Shown: positions 1-8,093 of the stretch, in pieces | Layout: the number at the start of each line of letters is the position of its first letter | Position numbering within the stretch: the stretch's first letter is position 1 | From: CBDTTM01 sp965363355 | Lineage (GTDB): Bacteria > Bacillota > Negativicutes > Selenomonadales > Selenomonadaceae | Assembly (NCBI GenBank): GCA_965363355.1 | Contig: CBDTTM010000060.1 | Span: 1 to 12,708, forward strand | Direction of reading: 5' to 3' | DNA: 12,708 nucleotides | Translations under genes and position numbers: made by a program | Notes under the pieces: generated by a model | Database searches by the model: none | Seen by the model: only the letters and a program-made list of their open reading frames with translations | What the model was told of the DNA's origin: nothing

Positions 1-120
1 GGTATGGATGTAGCGGACCAAACAGCCATTGATATAGCCATGCGCAAGGCCGATGGTACAAAGGACAAATCTCATCTTGGCGCGAATGCGATTCTGGGTG
101 TTTCTTTAGCCGCTGCCAAA
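1..120 (+). CDS. eno: Enolase, internal fragment (broken at both ends)
   Basis: Frame 1 reads about 40 residues that match the N-terminal domain of enolase (2-phosphoglycerate to phosphoenolpyruvate, glycolysis). The recognisable core is GMDVADQTAID, then DGT-KDKS-LGANAILGVSLAAAK, which corresponds to roughly residues 68-107 of a protein that is normally about 430 aa. The 5' part lies outside the window. After Lys (118-120) the frame continues as the antisense of pyrF up to a stop near 210, with no enolase similarity, so the C-terminal barrel with the Mg2+ ligands and catalytic lysines is absent. It is the only coding sequence on the plus strand. The identity rests on family recognition and is firm for this stretch. 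Whether it is a true broken gene or an assembly join cannot be decided here, but as written it cannot make an active enolase. Confidence 0.85.
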
Positions 121-788
121 GGGTCCACTACTGCCCTGATTGGACGCCCCACAACCAAGTGCGAAGCGCCATCTTTAAGTGCCTTTGCCGGTGTTGCGAT
201 ACGGCTTTGATCGTCATTTGACGAGCCGTTTGGACGTACACCTGGCGTTACGATAAGAAAGCCCGCTCCGCAGGCCTGGCGAATAGCAGCTGCTTCTTTT
301 GGAGAAGCGACTACACCATCAAGACCTGCTTCTTTCGCCAATTTAGCAAGGCGCACAACCTGAGCTGCTATGTCTGATGAATTTCCCATACCCGCCCAAT
401 CTTTTTGATCAATGCTAGTGAGGACCGTGACCGCAATCAATTTAGGGCATTGAATGCCTAGTGATGCAGCCTCTTTTTTCAAGGCATCTGCGGCGGTTTT
501 CATCATCGTGTAGCCGCCAGAAGCATGCACATTCAAGATTGTCGCGCCAAGGCGCATCAAAGAACACAATCCTTCTGCCGTTGTATTTGGAATATCATGC
601 AATTTCAAATCCAAAAATATGTCTTTTTTTGCTTCGCGCAAATAATCGATTACTGGTACCCCTACGCTATAGAAGAGTTCCATGCCGACTTTATAAAAAC
701 TTACATCATCTCCGAGTTTTTCAACGAATGCTTTGACGTCTTCCAAGGTATGAAAATCCAAGGCTACAATCAATCTATTATCTGCCAT
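72..788 (-). CDS. pyrF: Orotidine 5'-phosphate decarboxylase, 3' end replaced
   Basis: PyrF decarboxylates OMP to UMP, the last step of de novo UMP synthesis, in the cytoplasm. The N-terminus (DNRLIVALDF) and the catalytic D-x-K-x-x-D array in DLKLHD (D60, K62, D65) are intact. So are the phosphate-binding segments VTPGVRP and VVGRPI. The ATG at 788 has an AGAGG Shine-Dalgarno 7 nt upstream and lies 22 nt after pyrD. The 238-aa length looks normal (the family is about 230-245), but this is misleading: from about residue 224-229 onward the frame reads the reverse complement of the enolase fragment, and the last residues (ETPRIAFAPR) are not PyrF. The native C-terminal helix end is therefore missing. 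All listed catalytic residues lie upstream of the break. No terminator or pyrE follows. Confidence 0.93.
   Translation of the reverse strand: MADNRLIVALDFHTLEDVKAFVEKLGDDVSFYKVGMELFYSVGVPVIDYLREAKKDIFLDLKLHDIPNTTAEGLCSLMRLGATILNVHASGGYTMMKTAADALKKEAASLGIQCPKLIAVTVLTSIDQKDWAGMGNSSDIAAQVVRLAKLAKEAGLDGVVASPKEAAAIRQACGAGFLIVTPGVRPNGSSNDDQSRIATPAKALKDGASHLVVGRPIRAVVDPLAAAKETPRIAFAPR
105..120. other. Junction between enolase and pyrF sequence
   Basis: Enolase similarity (plus strand) ends at 120 and PyrF similarity (minus strand) ends within 105-122, so the breakpoint lies in this 16-nt block. The block, tttagccgctgccaaa, matches its own reverse complement at 12 of 16 positions, and both strands read LAAAK in frame. 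Leu-Ala-Ala-Ala-Lys fits both enolase (GVSLAAAK) and the end of PyrF (DPLAAAK). The two genes are thus joined tail to tail through a short near-palindrome that suits either, which is why the exact base cannot be placed. Confidence 0.75.
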
Positions 789-810
789 ATATGTTCCTCT
801 TTTCAGCGGT

Positions 811-1731
811 TTATTTCAATTTCAACTGTCCGACAAGCTCTTTGACATCGGTCAGGTTCCGTTCTTTCAAATAAGCTTCTATCCCATCGGCTACGTCTTT
901 TGCAGCCGATGGATTGACAAAGTTTGCCGTACCTACAGCAACTGCCGAAGCACCTGCCAGCAAAAACTCGATAGCATCTTCAGCCGTCATGATGCCGCCC
1001 ATGCCGATAATTGGAATCTTTACGACTTGAGCAACCTGCCAAACCAAACGCAAAGCCACCGGTTTTACCGCAGGGCCTGATAAACCTCCGCTGATATTTC
1101 CAAGCACAGGTTTCCATGATTTCACATCAATCGCCATACCGATCAAGGTATTGATCAAAGAAATCATGTCTGCGCCCGCTTCTTCTACTGCCTTTGCCAT
1201 AATGGTAATGTCAGTAACATTGGGTGAGAGCTTAATGATGACGGGTTTTTTCGTATTTTTTTTCGCTTCGCGGACAACTGCCGCTGCACTTTTAGGATCT
1301 GTCCCAAAAACAATGCCGCCCTCTTTGACATTTGGACAGGAAACATTGAGTTCGATTGCCGCGACACCTGGAACATCGAGCATACGCGCTAAAACACCAT
1401 ATTCTTCCACCGAGCTGCCAGATATATTTACAATGATTGGTGCGTCATACTTGGAAATACGTGGTAATATATCTGCTAAAAATGCATCCACGCCAGGATT
1501 TTCTAACCCAATGCAATTGAGCATCCCACTTGGTGTCTCAGCTATGCGGACACCAGGATTTCCGCTGCGCGGCTTTAAGGTCGTTCCTTTTACCACAATA
1601 GCACCAATTTTATTCAAATCGACAAAATCAGCAAACTCTTCACCAAAGCCAAAGGTGCCAGACGCTGTCATAACAGGTGTCTTTAGAGAAAGTCCTGCCA
1701 GATCAACAGCCAGTGATACATCCCTCTCCAT
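811..1731 (-). CDS. pyrD: Dihydroorotate dehydrogenase (NAD+), catalytic subunit, class 1B
   Basis: FMN-containing catalytic subunit that oxidises dihydroorotate to orotate and passes electrons to PyrK and then NAD+. I chose the ATG at 1731 (306 aa), not the longer frame from 1773. An AGGAGGTG Shine-Dalgarno lies at 1744-1737, and this ATG shares one base with the pyrK stop (TGATG), typical of translational coupling. The class 1 active-site cysteine is C132 in ELNVSCPNV; a Cys here, not Ser, marks class 1. FMN and substrate contacts are visible as VVKGTT (K49), NCIGLEN (72-78), IIKLSP (K167), NISGGLSG (212-219), GMGGI and VAVGTANF. The neighbouring pyrK identifies subclass 1B. The length is normal for the family (about 300-310). 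Confidence 0.96.
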   Translation of the reverse strand: MERDVSLAVDLAGLSLKTPVMTASGTFGFGEEFADFVDLNKIGAIVVKGTTLKPRSGNPGVRIAETPSGMLNCIGLENPGVDAFLADILPRISKYDAPIIVNISGSSVEEYGVLARMLDVPGVAAIELNVSCPNVKEGGIVFGTDPKSAAAVVREAKKNTKKPVIIKLSPNVTDITIMAKAVEEAGADMISLINTLIGMAIDVKSWKPVLGNISGGLSGPAVKPVALRLVWQVAQVVKIPIIGMGGIMTAEDAIEFLLAGASAVAVGTANFVNPSAAKDVADGIEAYLKERNLTDVKELVGQLKLK

Positions 1732-2513
1732 CAAAACACCTCCTGTGCCCAAAATACCGGACCATCTTGACAAACTTTTTTTCGTTTTTTCCCATCTTTG
1801 CTTTCACAGGTGCAAGAAAGGCACGCCCCAAGTCCACAAGCCATATGTTTTTCCAAAGAAACCTGGCAAGGAATGTGATACGTAGCCGCAATCGCTGCTG
1901 CTGCCTTCATCATAATTTCCGGACCACAGACAACAACTCTATCATAAGCACCAGATGCCAAAAGCTCTGGCAGTAAACCGACGGTAAACCCCTTCGTGCC
2001 AATCGAACCATCATCTGTCGTAATAAAAACTTCTTTGACTTTTCCTTTGTAAAGTGTTGGCCAAAACATTTCGGACTGATTACGTCCGCCCATCAAAATA
2101 GAGGGCTTGCGCTCTAGTCGTTCCGCTAAAAAAAGCAACGGCGCAATCCCCATACCGCCACCTACCAAAAGAGGCGACTTACAGGAAAGGTCAAATCCTT
2201 TTCCCAAAGGGCCTAAGCAATTGACTACTGCACCTTTTTCTACATCAGCCAAAACCTGTGTACCTTTACCGACAACGCGGTATATAAGGTCTACGGTACC
2301 TGCATCTGCATCGACGGAAGCGATACTAAGTGGGCGCCGCAAAAGCGGCTCCCCATCTTTTATCTTCAACTGGACAAATTGTCCTGGAACTGCCGTTTTG
2401 GCAATTTGCTCTGCAAGAACAACCAGTTTTTTTACGCCAGGACCTAATATTTCATGTGCAGTGACAACTGCATCCAAGGCAACTTTAGGCAAGCGTATCA
2501 CCACCGCCGACAT
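1731..2513 (-). CDS. pyrK: Dihydroorotate dehydrogenase B, electron transfer subunit
   Basis: Iron-sulfur flavoprotein partner of PyrD that carries electrons from FMN via a [2Fe-2S] cluster and FAD to NAD+. The FAD-binding motif is RRPLS (59-63), the NAD-binding loop is GGGMGIAP (118-125), and the cluster ligands are C226, C231, C234 and C248 in CGLGACLSC followed by VCQDGP. The length of 260 aa is normal. The ATG at 2513 lies inside the end of carB (29-nt overlap), and no clear Shine-Dalgarno precedes it, so initiation probably depends on coupling to carB. A GTG at residue 4 or 5, or a TTG at 2492 behind GGTGGTG, is a possible alternative start; similarity only becomes clear from about residue 12 onward. 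The gene ends in a one-base overlap with pyrD. Confidence 0.95.
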   Translation of the reverse strand: MSAVVIRLPKVALDAVVTAHEILGPGVKKLVVLAEQIAKTAVPGQFVQLKIKDGEPLLRRPLSIASVDADAGTVDLIYRVVGKGTQVLADVEKGAVVNCLGPLGKGFDLSCKSPLLVGGGMGIAPLLFLAERLERKPSILMGGRNQSEMFWPTLYKGKVKEVFITTDDGSIGTKGFTVGLLPELLASGAYDRVVVCGPEIMMKAAAAIAATYHIPCQVSLEKHMACGLGACLSCTCESKDGKKRKKVCQDGPVFWAQEVF

Positions 2514-5500
2514 AGTCTTGAAGTGCTAGCGTATAAACAAGTCGTCTTTCCCTCATAAAGCTTAAGACCCGCAAAACTTCCCAAGCTGTATCAAGTGATG
2601 TCAGACATGCGATTCCATGTTCAACTGTAGCGCGGCGAATCTTGAACCCATCGCGAGCAGCCGTCCCCTTGCCCTGCGTCAAGGTGTTTATGACCATATT
2701 GACTTTTCCGGTTTTGATCATCTGAATGATATCTGTACTGCGTTCATGTACCTTGCCGACAATATCAGCATCAATGCCAAGGGACTGAATGGCCTTGGCC
2801 GTTCCTTCCGTAGCTACGATATGGAAGTCCAGTTCAGAAAAAGCTTTTGCCAGCTGTTTCATTTCATCTTTATCTTTGTCAGCGACCGTAAACAATATGG
2901 TCCCTTCCGTAGGAATGTTCATACCAGCCCCGATGATAGCTTTATAAAGAGCTCGTGCATAGTGGAAGTCGATTCCCATGACTTCACCAGTGGACTTCAT
3001 CTCAGGTCCGAGCGAAATATCAACATCTTGCATTTTCGCAAAGGAGAAGACTGGTGCTTTGACCGCTACGTAAGGTTTTGGATCAGCAAGGCCTGTTTTA
3101 TAGCCAAGCTCCTTGAGCGTAGCTCCCAGAGCTATGCGAGTTGCCAGGTTGACCATCTTGATATCTGTGACTTTACTCAAGAACGGTACGGTACGACTTG
3201 AGCGAGGATTTACTTCGATGACATAAACTTCATCGTTTACGACAACATATTGGATATTGAGCAAGCCTTTTACATGTAAGCTCAGTGCCAAGCGTTTCGT
3301 ATAGTCGATGATCGTGTAGATGACCTTTGAAGAAAGTGTCTGCGGCGGATACACAGCGATGCTGTCACCAGAGTGAACGCCAGCGCGCTCAATATGTTCC
3401 ATGATCCCCGGAATGAGTACATCTGTTCCATCACAAATCCCATCTACTTCAACTTCCGTCCCTTGCATATAACGATCGACTAAAACCGGATGTTCCGGCG
3501 TCACCTTGACTGCACGGCCCATGTAGTCGCGAAGTTCATCTTCATTGTAGACAATTTCCATCGCTCTGCCGCCGAGGACATAAGACGGGCGCACAACGAC
3601 CGGATAACCGATGCCGTTAGCAGCTACGATTGCATCATCCGGGTTCGTGACACTAGCTCCTTGTGGCCGAGGAATCTGCGTTTGTTCCAGCACTTCGTCG
3701 AAACGTTCACGATCTTCAGCGCGGTCAATATCATTGACCGATGTACCAAACACTTTGACACCCGCTTTTTGCAGTGAATCCGCCAAATTGATTGCCGTCT
3801 GCCCACCAAACTGGACGATGACCCCTTCTGGTTTTTCTTTATCGATGATATTCAAGACATCCTCTGTCGTCAATGGTTCAAAGTAAAGTCGGTCAGAAAT
3901 ATCAAAGTCGGTGCTGACAGTCTCTGGATTGTTATTGACAATAATCGCTTCAATGCCCATCTCGCGCAAAGCCCATACAGAGTGTACAGAGCAGTAATCA
4001 AATTCAACGCCTTGTCCGATACGAATCGGCCCGGAGCCAAGAACCATAACTTTGCGTTTGTCCGATGGCTGTACTTCATCTTCTTGCGCATGGAAGGTTG
4101 AATAATAATACGGTGTTGCCGCTTCAAACTCAGCTGCGCAAGTATCGACCATCTTGTAGCAAGGCAATATATTCATCGATTTTCTAAGTGTGCGAACTTC
4201 ATCCATCGTTTTACCGGCTACTTCACCGATCGAGCGATCTGCAAGTCCGACATCTTTTGCCGCCAGCATGAGCTTCGGGGTGATTTCCTCATTGGATAAA
4301 CGATTTTCTATATCCGTGATTTTCTTGATTTTATTTAAGAACCATTCATCCACTTTCGTTATTTCATGGACTTTATCTACATCGGCAATACCGCGGCGCA
4401 AGGCTTCTGCGATGACGAAAATTCTTTCATCATTGATTTTAGCGAGCATTTTCAAGACTTTAGCATCATCCCAGTCACCCATTTTATCCATGCGCAGACG
4501 GTTGACGCCGATTTCTAGGGAACGTACCGCTTTTAAGATAGCTCCTTCAAAGTTACGGTCAATCGACATGACTTCGCCCGTTGCCTTCATCTGGGTTCCC
4601 AGTGTGTGATCGGCATAGACGAACTTATCAAACGGCCAGCGAGGGAATTTCACGACGCAGTAATCAAGTGCCGGTTCAAAGCAAGCCTTGGTTTTTTGCG
4701 TAACTGCATTGACGATTTCATCGAGCGTATAGCCGATGGCAATTTTTGCTGAAACCTTGGCAATCGGATAACCTGTTGCCTTTGATGCGAGCGCGCTTGA
4801 GCGGCTTACACGCGGGTTTACTTCAATGACATAGTATTGGTTGCTATCTGGATCAAGTGCGTACTGCGCGTTGCAGCCACCTTCGATGCCAAGTTCACGG
4901 ATAATGCGCAAAGAAGCACTGCGCAGCATTTGATATTCATGATCGCTGAGCGTTTGCGTTGGAGCTACGACGATGCTGTCGCCGGTATGCACACCTACTG
5001 GATCAAAATTTTCCATGTTGCAGACCGTGATGCAATTGTCATTGCTATCGCGCATTACTTCGTATTCGATTTCTTTCCAGCCAGCTACACTGCGTTCGAT
5101 CAGCACCTGGCCAATCATGCTGTACTTAAGACCACGGATGACGATTTCAATCAATTCTTCTTCATTATCAGCGATACCGCCGCCAGTTCCACCCATTGTA
5201 TAAGCTGGACGGACGATGATCGGATAGCCGATTTTTGCTGCAAAATCAACTGCTGAAACAACATCTTCGACAATCGTGCTTTCCGGGATAGGTTCGTTGA
5301 GCTTTTGCATGGTTTCCTTGAAAAGCTCTCTGTCTTCCGCTTTTTTGATGGCCTCTAATGATGTTCCGAGCAATTCGACCTTGTATTTTTCCAAGATTCC
5401 TTGTTCAGAAAGTTTTACCGCAAGGTTTAACCCAGCCTGGCCGCCAAGCGTCGCCAAAAGACCGTCTGGTCTTTCTTTATTGATGATTTCTTCAAGAAAT

Positions 5501-5715
5501 TCAACCGTTAAAGGTTCTATATACACACGATCGGCAATTTCCTTATCCGTCATGATCGTGGCTGGATTGCTGTTTACCAAGACAACTTCAAGGCCTTCTT
5601 CTTTGAGTGCACGACAAGCCTGTGAGCCTGCATAGTCAAACTCAGCAGCCTGTCCTATAATAATCGGTCCTGAACCGATAACCATTACTTTTTTAAGATA
5701 TTCTTTTTTCGGCAT
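2485..5715 (-). CDS. carB: Carbamoyl phosphate synthase large subunit
   Basis: Makes carbamoyl phosphate from bicarbonate, two ATP and ammonia channelled from CarA. At 1076 aa it has the full family length. The two homologous ATP-grasp halves both show the signature GSGPIxIGQ (residues 14-22 and 560-568), followed by EFDY and NxNPxT. The ATP-binding glycine loop GGTGGG is at 175-180, and a VIEVNPR motif occurs in each half. The C-terminal MGS-like allosteric domain starts near 938 (TILFTVADKDK). I chose the ATG at 5715 (MPKKEYLKK) because it sits two bases after the carA stop with AAGGGGGA upstream; the longer frame from 5745 would only overlap carA. No frameshift or missing motif is seen. 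The last 29 nt overlap pyrK. Confidence 0.98.
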   Translation of the reverse strand: MPKKEYLKKVMVIGSGPIIIGQAAEFDYAGSQACRALKEEGLEVVLVNSNPATIMTDKEIADRVYIEPLTVEFLEEIINKERPDGLLATLGGQAGLNLAVKLSEQGILEKYKVELLGTSLEAIKKAEDRELFKETMQKLNEPIPESTIVEDVVSAVDFAAKIGYPIIVRPAYTMGGTGGGIADNEEELIEIVIRGLKYSMIGQVLIERSVAGWKEIEYEVMRDSNDNCITVCNMENFDPVGVHTGDSIVVAPTQTLSDHEYQMLRSASLRIIRELGIEGGCNAQYALDPDSNQYYVIEVNPRVSRSSALASKATGYPIAKVSAKIAIGYTLDEIVNAVTQKTKACFEPALDYCVVKFPRWPFDKFVYADHTLGTQMKATGEVMSIDRNFEGAILKAVRSLEIGVNRLRMDKMGDWDDAKVLKMLAKINDERIFVIAEALRRGIADVDKVHEITKVDEWFLNKIKKITDIENRLSNEEITPKLMLAAKDVGLADRSIGEVAGKTMDEVRTLRKSMNILPCYKMVDTCAAEFEAATPYYYSTFHAQEDEVQPSDKRKVMVLGSGPIRIGQGVEFDYCSVHSVWALREMGIEAIIVNNNPETVSTDFDISDRLYFEPLTTEDVLNIIDKEKPEGVIVQFGGQTAINLADSLQKAGVKVFGTSVNDIDRAEDRERFDEVLEQTQIPRPQGASVTNPDDAIVAANGIGYPVVVRPSYVLGGRAMEIVYNEDELRDYMGRAVKVTPEHPVLVDRYMQGTEVEVDGICDGTDVLIPGIMEHIERAGVHSGDSIAVYPPQTLSSKVIYTIIDYTKRLALSLHVKGLLNIQYVVVNDEVYVIEVNPRSSRTVPFLSKVTDIKMVNLATRIALGATLKELGYKTGLADPKPYVAVKAPVFSFAKMQDVDISLGPEMKSTGEVMGIDFHYARALYKAIIGAGMNIPTEGTILFTVADKDKDEMKQLAKAFSELDFHIVATEGTAKAIQSLGIDADIVGKVHERSTDIIQMIKTGKVNMVINTLTQGKGTAARDGFKIRRATVEHGIACLTSLDTAWEVLRVLSFMRERRLVYTLALQDYVGGGDTLA

Positions 5716-5717
5716 AA

Positions 5718-6782
5718 TTATTCCCCCTTCGTAAGCATCGTCCAAAATTCGTCAAACAAATACATATTGTCATCTGGCCCCGGTGATGCTTCCGGATGGT
5801 ATTGCACCGAAAATATTGGCAGTTCCGTATGACGCAGACCTTCCACCGTACCATCATTGACCGACAGATGTGTAACTTTCAATGGAAGTTTTTCCAAAGA
5901 AGCTTCATCTACAGCAAATCCATGGTTCTGCGAAGAAATATGGACTCTTCCTGTCGCAAGATTTTTTACTGGCTGATTCGATCCGCGATGACCAAACTTT
6001 AGTTTATACGTATCGGCACCAAGCGCCAGTGCTAAAAGCTGATGTCCAAGACATATGCCAAACAAAGGTTTTTTACCGACAAGTTTTTTCACATTTGAAA
6101 TGACTTCTGGAACATCTTTCGGATCGCCAGGACCATTTGACAAGAAAACTCCATCTGGTTGAAGTGCCAATATTTCTTCCGCTGTCGTATCGGCTGGCAC
6201 TACTGTAAGGTTGCAGCCTAGATTATGCAGTGAATTGAGGATGTTTTGTTTGATTCCAAAGTCCATGACTACAACGTGTGGACCATCATTTTCTATTTTA
6301 TACACTTCAGGAGTCGTAACCTCAGCTACGACATCAAGCTTCATTGGAACCGCCAGCAGTTCATCGATTTGTCCCTTTTTGGCATCCTCAGAAACTACTG
6401 CGCCTTTCATCGTTCCTGCTGAACGAATCTTACGCGTAAGTGCTCTTGTATCTACATTATAAAGGCATGGAATCTTTTGCTCTGTCAAAAAAGCACGCAA
6501 GCTCGTTTCCAAATGCCAGTTACTTCCATCTTCACACAATTCTCCAATAATAAATCCATTTACGAAAGATTTGCGAGACTGATTGAATACATCCGCTACC
6601 CCGTAGTTCCCGATCATCGGGTACGTCAAGGTAACGATCTGGCTGCAATACGAAGGATCTGTCAAAATCTCCTGATAACCAGACATCCCTGTATTAAAGA
6701 CAACTTCACCCGTTGCCGTCATATCATTCAAAAGATCGCCGTAAAACACACTGCCATCTTCTAGCACTAATTTTCCTTTCAA
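5718..6782 (-). CDS. carA: Carbamoyl phosphate synthase small (glutaminase) subunit, TTG start
   Basis: Hydrolyses glutamine and supplies ammonia to CarB. The N-terminal CPSase_sm domain (GxVFxG; FNTGMSGYQEILTDPSY; VDTRALTRKIR) is followed by a class I glutamine amidotransferase domain from about residue 168. The triad is C244 in FGICLGHQ, with H329 and E331 in VQYHPEASPGP. The length of 354 aa is slightly short but complete. The start is TTG at 6782: GGGGGTG at 6794-6788 leaves a 7-nt spacer, and the nearby ATG and GTG on this strand are in another frame that stops at once. The conserved N-terminus (KLVLEDGSVF) begins right after it, so the TTG is well supported. The gene lies 21 nt after pyrC and 2 nt before carB. 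Confidence 0.97.
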   Translation of the reverse strand: MKGKLVLEDGSVFYGDLLNDMTATGEVVFNTGMSGYQEILTDPSYCSQIVTLTYPMIGNYGVADVFNQSRKSFVNGFIIGELCEDGSNWHLETSLRAFLTEQKIPCLYNVDTRALTRKIRSAGTMKGAVVSEDAKKGQIDELLAVPMKLDVVAEVTTPEVYKIENDGPHVVVMDFGIKQNILNSLHNLGCNLTVVPADTTAEEILALQPDGVFLSNGPGDPKDVPEVISNVKKLVGKKPLFGICLGHQLLALALGADTYKLKFGHRGSNQPVKNLATGRVHISSQNHGFAVDEASLEKLPLKVTHLSVNDGTVEGLRHTELPIFSVQYHPEASPGPDDNMYLFDEFWTMLTKGE

Positions 6783-6787
6783 AAAAA

Positions 6788-6794
6788 CACCCCC
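6788..6794 (-). promoter_or_regulatory. Ribosome binding site that sets the carA TTG start
   Basis: GGGGGTG on the minus strand, followed by a run of T that leads directly into TTG at 6782. The spacing (7 nt after GGGGG) is normal for a Shine-Dalgarno, and no in-frame ATG is available before conserved CarA residues. Confidence 0.6.
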
Positions 6795-6803
6795 ATATTA
6801 TTT

Positions 6804-8093
6804 TCAACCAAGAACTGCACCATCGCGCATGACAATTTTTCCGTCTACAATCGTCATTACCGCTTTGCCTTTAAGGTTTCTGCCCTTAAATGGCGAATGT
6901 GTTCCTCGTGTATAAAACTTATCTTCTTCAACTGTCCATTCAAGCTCTGGATTGATAATCGTGATATCAGCAGCTGCGCCCACTTCTAGAACTCCGGCAT
7001 CGAGCTTAAAGGTTTTCGCCGGACCATAGGTCATCTTTTCGATGATTTGCGGCAACGTGATTTTTCCTTCATGATATAAATCCGTCAAGAGGATTCCAAG
7101 AGCTGTCTCCAAACCTGGGAATCCACTTGGTGCATAACGATATTCCACATCTTTTTCTTCCTGTGCATGTGGAGAATGATCCGTGACAATTGCATCGATG
7201 GTACCATCTTTAAGACCCTCAAGCATCGCATCGACATCAACCTTAGAACGGAGCGGCGGGTTTACTTTCGTTGAGCTGTCATATAGATTCACAGCAGCAT
7301 CCGTCATTGTCAAATGCTGCGGCGTAACTTCTGCCGTAACCTTGATTCCGCGTTTTTTCGCTTGGCGGACAATTTCTACTGCGTTTTTAGAACTTATATG
7401 TGCTATATGGATGCGTGCATCTGCATATTCTGCCAGTAAGATATCACGCGATACAGCGATATCCTCAGCAACCGTCGGGCGGCCTTTCATGCCGAGCATT
7501 GCCGAATGATGGCTTTCGTTCATTACACCATCTTCAACCAGGCTGAACTCTTCCGCATGCGAGATGATGACTTTGTCAAAAGCTCTCAAGTAATCAAGTC
7601 CATTTAGAAGAACTTTTGAACTGCCCACATAATGTCCGTCATCGGAAAAGGCCACGGCTCCAGCGTCTGCCATATCGCCGACTTCAGCTAGTTCTGTACC
7701 TTTTTGACCTTTGGTCAATGCACCAATGATTTCAATGTGTACACAAGCTGCTTGCTGAGCTCGTTCCTTAAGTCCATTGACAAGAATCGAAGAATCCACA
7801 ATCGGCTTAGTATTTGGCATTACAGCTACCGTCGTGAATCCGCCCGCTGCTGCAGCCTGTGACCCTGTAGTGAAATCTTCTTTTGCTTCCTGACCTGGTT
7901 CTCTAAAGTGCACATGCATATCAATCAGACCTGGCGTTACGATAAGACCTGCTGCATCGATTTTTTCTGCTGCCTTATCTTCAAGACCCTTGCCAATTGC
8001 CTTAATCTTACCGTCTTCCACTAAGATATCACAAATTTCATCAAAATCTTTTCCCGGATTGATTACCCGTCCGCCTTTAAGCATTAATTTCAA
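6804..8093 (-). CDS. pyrC: Dihydroorotase, class I metal-dependent type, TTG start
   Basis: Cyclises carbamoyl aspartate to dihydroorotate, third step of UMP synthesis. At 429 aa it belongs to the long dihydroorotase type of Gram-positive bacteria, not the ~350-aa E. coli type. Metal-site residues are visible: H60 and H62 in DMHVHFREPG, the Asp in FSDDGH (151-152), H179 in ISHAEE, H232 in HIAHIS, and D305 in TDHSPH. The substrate-side NPPLRS motif is at 278-283. The preferred start is TTG at 8093, because GGGAGG at 8107-8102 is 8 nt upstream, whereas the ATG at 8084 would be about 17 nt away. It overlaps pyrB by 17 nt, which suggests coupled translation; if the ATG were used the overlap would be 8 nt and the protein three residues shorter. 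Confidence 0.97.
   Translation of the reverse strand: MKLMLKGGRVINPGKDFDEICDILVEDGKIKAIGKGLEDKAAEKIDAAGLIVTPGLIDMHVHFREPGQEAKEDFTTGSQAAAAGGFTTVAVMPNTKPIVDSSILVNGLKERAQQAACVHIEIIGALTKGQKGTELAEVGDMADAGAVAFSDDGHYVGSSKVLLNGLDYLRAFDKVIISHAEEFSLVEDGVMNESHHSAMLGMKGRPTVAEDIAVSRDILLAEYADARIHIAHISSKNAVEIVRQAKKRGIKVTAEVTPQHLTMTDAAVNLYDSSTKVNPPLRSKVDVDAMLEGLKDGTIDAIVTDHSPHAQEEKDVEYRYAPSGFPGLETALGILLTDLYHEGKITLPQIIEKMTYGPAKTFKLDAGVLEVGAAADITIINPELEWTVEEDKFYTRGTHSPFKGRNLKGKAVMTIVDGKIVMRDGAVLG

Noticed and set aside
4..210. Plus-strand frame of 68 codons read as one small protein
   Set aside because: The first part is internal enolase and the rest is antisense pyrF, so it is a product of the junction and not a gene.
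1151..1885. Long plus-strand frame of 244 codons opposite pyrD and pyrK
   Set aside because: It lies antisense to two clearly conserved genes, has no family resemblance, and arises from the codon pattern of the coding strand.
4190..5635. Several plus-strand frames of about 120-140 codons opposite carB
   Set aside because: All are shadows of an intact, highly conserved CarB; none has a recognisable domain or start signal.
8084..8093. ATG at 8084 as the pyrC start
   Set aside because: It is possible, but it lies about 17 nt from the GGGAGG site, while the TTG at 8093 has ideal spacing; kept only as an alternative.
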